From the NCBI GenBank assembly GCA_963575745.1, contig CAUYUJ010014773.1:1-64000 (forward strand): a DNA stretch of 64,000 nt. The letters run 5' to 3'. The notes beneath the pieces were generated by a model, which saw nothing but the letters and a program-made list of their open reading frames with translations, was not told the DNA's origin and ran no database searches. The translations under genes and the position numbers were made by a program. Shown piece after piece: positions 61,261 to 64,000 of this stretch (position 1 is the stretch's first letter; the number at the start of each line of letters is the position of its first letter). This DNA is from Prorocentrum cordatum. Its lineage: Eukaryota > Sar > Dinophyceae > Prorocentrales > Prorocentraceae.

Positions 61261-62165
61261 GCCAGACACACACGTGGGGATAGATTTTCCTCAGGATGCC
61301 ACAGGAAGCTCCAACAGGCTCCAAGAGGCCCCAGGAGGCCACATGAGGTCCCAGGAGGCATCCGGAGGCCACAGAAAGACTCAAGAGGCCACAGGATGTC
61401 CCAAGAGGCTTCAGGAGGCCCCAGGAAGCTCCAGGAGGCTTCAGGAAGCCACAGGAGGCCCCAGGAGGCCACAGTAAGCGCCAGGAGGCCTCGGAAGGCA
61501 ACAGGAGGCCCCGAGAGGCCCCAGGAGCAGGAGGCCTCAGAAGGCAACAGGAGTGGCTCCAATCCCATGTGTTTTACGTATGCTCCTATGGATTGGGCCT
61601 CACCTGGAGAACGAATCCTTGATGTTATACGTATGTTTCTATAGATTGTCCTTCTCCTGTGTACAGAATCCTAAATGCTTTACTTATGGTCCTGTATAGT
61701 GTCTCCTGGGGCACGAGTCCTTGGTGTTTTACGTGTGTTCCTATAGATTGCCCTTCTCCAGTGGCTCCAATCCGCAATGTTTTATGCACGTCTGTTGCTA
61801 TAGATTGGGCCTCTCCTGGGGCGCGAGTCCTCCCTAGGAGGTCCCAGGAGGCCCCAGGAGGCCCCAAGAGGCTCCTGGAGGCCCCAGGAAGCCCCAGTAG
61901 GTTTCAGGAGGCCCCAGGAGGCCCCAGGCTCATGCGCAGAGACGCGCTCGTACTACTGAGGCTCATTCACACTCCAATTCATTCGCAGTTAGATTCATGA
62001 CCAGACCGTCAGAACTGAAGCCCATTTATATTTAAAACGGCGGACAAGTCCATGCGAATAGATGCACATATGGGGAGCTCCACGCAGTGAATAATTCTCC
62101 GACCGCGCCGGACCACCCATCCCCTTCTCCCTCTCTGCCCCTCCCCTCCTCCCTCTCTGCACTAG
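61261..62165 (+). repeat. Copy 1 of a ~1.56-kb tandem duplication
   Basis: Contains a CCAGGAGGCC(A/C) array (61290-61545), five ~55-bp units (CTATAGATTGCCCTTCTCC, ...AATCCGCAATGTTTTA) at 61545-61835, a second CCAGGAGGCCC block, and GATGCACATATGGGGAGC. The same order is found 62860-63725. Confidence 0.88.
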
Positions 62166-62487
<322 letters not shown>

Positions 62488-62860
62488 ATGATGAGGATTT
62501 CTCGAGCGGCTTGCTGGTTTAAGCACTCCTAGGGGGGCCGCCAAGGGTATTGCACGGCCTCCGTTCGCGCCCAAATGGCGGGGATGTCTCAGGCGGTTTG
62601 CCTGTTTTGGTCCTCAACATCCTCCGCTTTCGGAGCAGATGTTGAAGATGTCTCGTGCGAGGCGCCTCCTGAGGGGGGGCCGCCAGGGGTATTGCACGGC
62701 CTCCGTTTGCGCCAAGATGGCGGGGGTGTCTCGAGCGGTTTGCCTGTTTGGGTCCTCAACAACCTCCGCTTTCGGAGCAGATTTGGAGGATGCCTCGAGC
62801 GAGGCGCTCATTTTCACCCCCCAGGTGGGCCAGATGTTGAGGATGTCTCGATCGGTTTGC
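62488..62860 (+). repeat. 152-bp satellite, array 3
   Basis: Starts near 62490, 62643 and 62785; subfamily with GTATTGCACGGCCTCCGTT and CCTGTTTTGGTCCTCAACA. Confidence 0.92.
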
Positions 62861-63724
62861 CTGTTTGGGTGGCCAGACTCGTGGGCACATATTCTCCTTA
62901 GGATGCCACAGGGAGCTCCAACAAGCTCCAGGAGGCCCCAGGAGGCCACATGAGGTCTTAGGAGGCATCAGGAGGCCACAGAAAGACTCAAGAGGCCACA
63001 GGATGTCCCAAGTGGCTCCAGGAGGCCACAGTAAGCGCCAGGAGGCCTCGGAAGGCAACAGGAGGCCCCGAGAGGCCCCAGGAGCAGGAGGCCTCAGAAG
63101 GCAACAGGAGTGGCTCCAATCCCATGTGTTTCACGTAAGCTCCTATATATTGGGCCTCACCTGGAGCACGAATCCTTGATGTTATACGTATGTTTCTATA
63201 GATTGTCCATCTCCTGTGTACACAATCCAAGATGCTTTTACTTATGTTCCTACATATTGGGCCTGCAAGAGTCCTTTGTGTTTTACGTGTGTTGCTTTGT
63301 ATTGCCCTTCTCCTGTGGCTCCAATCCGCAATGTTTTATGCACGTCTGTTGCTATATATTGGGCCTCTCCTAGGGCGCGAATCCTCCCAAGGAGGTACCA
63401 GGAGGCCCCATGAGGCCCCAAGAGGCTCCTGGAAGCCCCAGGAAGCCCCAATAGGTTTCAGGAGGCCCCAGGAGGCCCCAGGCTCATGCGCAGAGACGCG
63501 CTCGAACTACTGAGGCTCATGCACACTCCAATTCATTCGCAATTAGATTCATGACCAGACCGTCACAACTCAAGCCCGTTGAAATTCGAAAACTCTTGCG
63601 CCTAAACATTCACGGCGGACAGGTCCATGCGAATAGATGCACATATGGGGAGCTCCACGCAGTGAATAATCATTATCTGACTGCGCCGGAACCAGCCCCT
63701 CCCCTTCTCCCTCTCTGCACTAGA
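62861..63724 (+). repeat. Copy 2 of the ~1.56-kb tandem duplication
   Basis: Same block order as 61261-62165 at an offset of ~1.56-1.61 kb; lacks part of the first CCAGGAGGCC array. Confidence 0.88.

Positions 63725-64000
<276 letters not shown>

Noticed and set aside
61545-61835. tRNA-like cluster (short units with AATCC and TTC)
   Set aside because: The ~55-bp units cannot form cloverleaf arms and lack A and B boxes; they are a tandem repeat.

Overview
The window reads as nuclear DNA of a dinoflagellate; the species cannot be told from the sequence. The strongest sign is at 14074-14095, where a 22-nt stretch matches the dinoflagellate trans-spliced leader (TCCGTAGCC...TTGGCTCAAG). It is followed at once by a 15-nt truncated second copy, and both sit at the 5' end of a complete LINE-type retrotransposon. 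Supporting signs are GC-AG as well as GT-AG introns, a CNBD-type cation channel with an unusual pore motif, very GC-rich retroelements, and a large share of tandem repeats and trinucleotide microsatellites. No rRNA, tRNA, CRISPR or bacterial-style operon was seen.

Layout. 0-14 kb is almost all repeats: an ~89-bp tandem array, three fold-back or MITE-like elements, a 152-bp array with long G and C runs, and a degenerate CCAAGA/TCTTGG satellite that carries a recurring AT-rich core. One convincing terminal exon lies at 4061-4207 (minus). 14.07-21.2 kb is the LINE on the plus strand: ORF1 has a zinc ribbon and coiled coil; ORF2 has endonuclease, reverse transcriptase and RNase H and is broken by one frame change. 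22.1-24.4 kb (minus) holds at least five exons of an unrecognised host gene; the splice phases agree across all four introns. 25.5-40 kb is a nest of retroelements on the minus strand. An almost complete tyrosine-recombinase retrotransposon (27968-35891) with Ngaro/PAT-type split direct repeats has inserted into an older, decayed retroelement reading frame, and another decayed LINE lies beside it.

40-64 kb is again repeat-rich. It holds three further gene signals: a small protein with three zinc-binding Stc1-like units (46773-47276, plus), an SF3/Rep-like ATPase domain (49343-49870, plus), and a voltage-gated, cyclic-nucleotide-binding-type cation channel (about 54.24-56.45 kb, minus). The last 5.5 kb consists of three arrays of a 152-bp satellite and a roughly 1.56-kb tandem duplication ending in GAT microsatellites.

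The genes do not form a pathway. The host exons are few and split by repeat-filled introns. The retroelements give the insertion history: the YR element is younger than the frame it interrupts, and the spliced leader on the LINE indicates copying from a trans-spliced transcript. Long open frames inside GC-rich or trinucleotide DNA are common here and were not treated as genes without domain or splice evidence.
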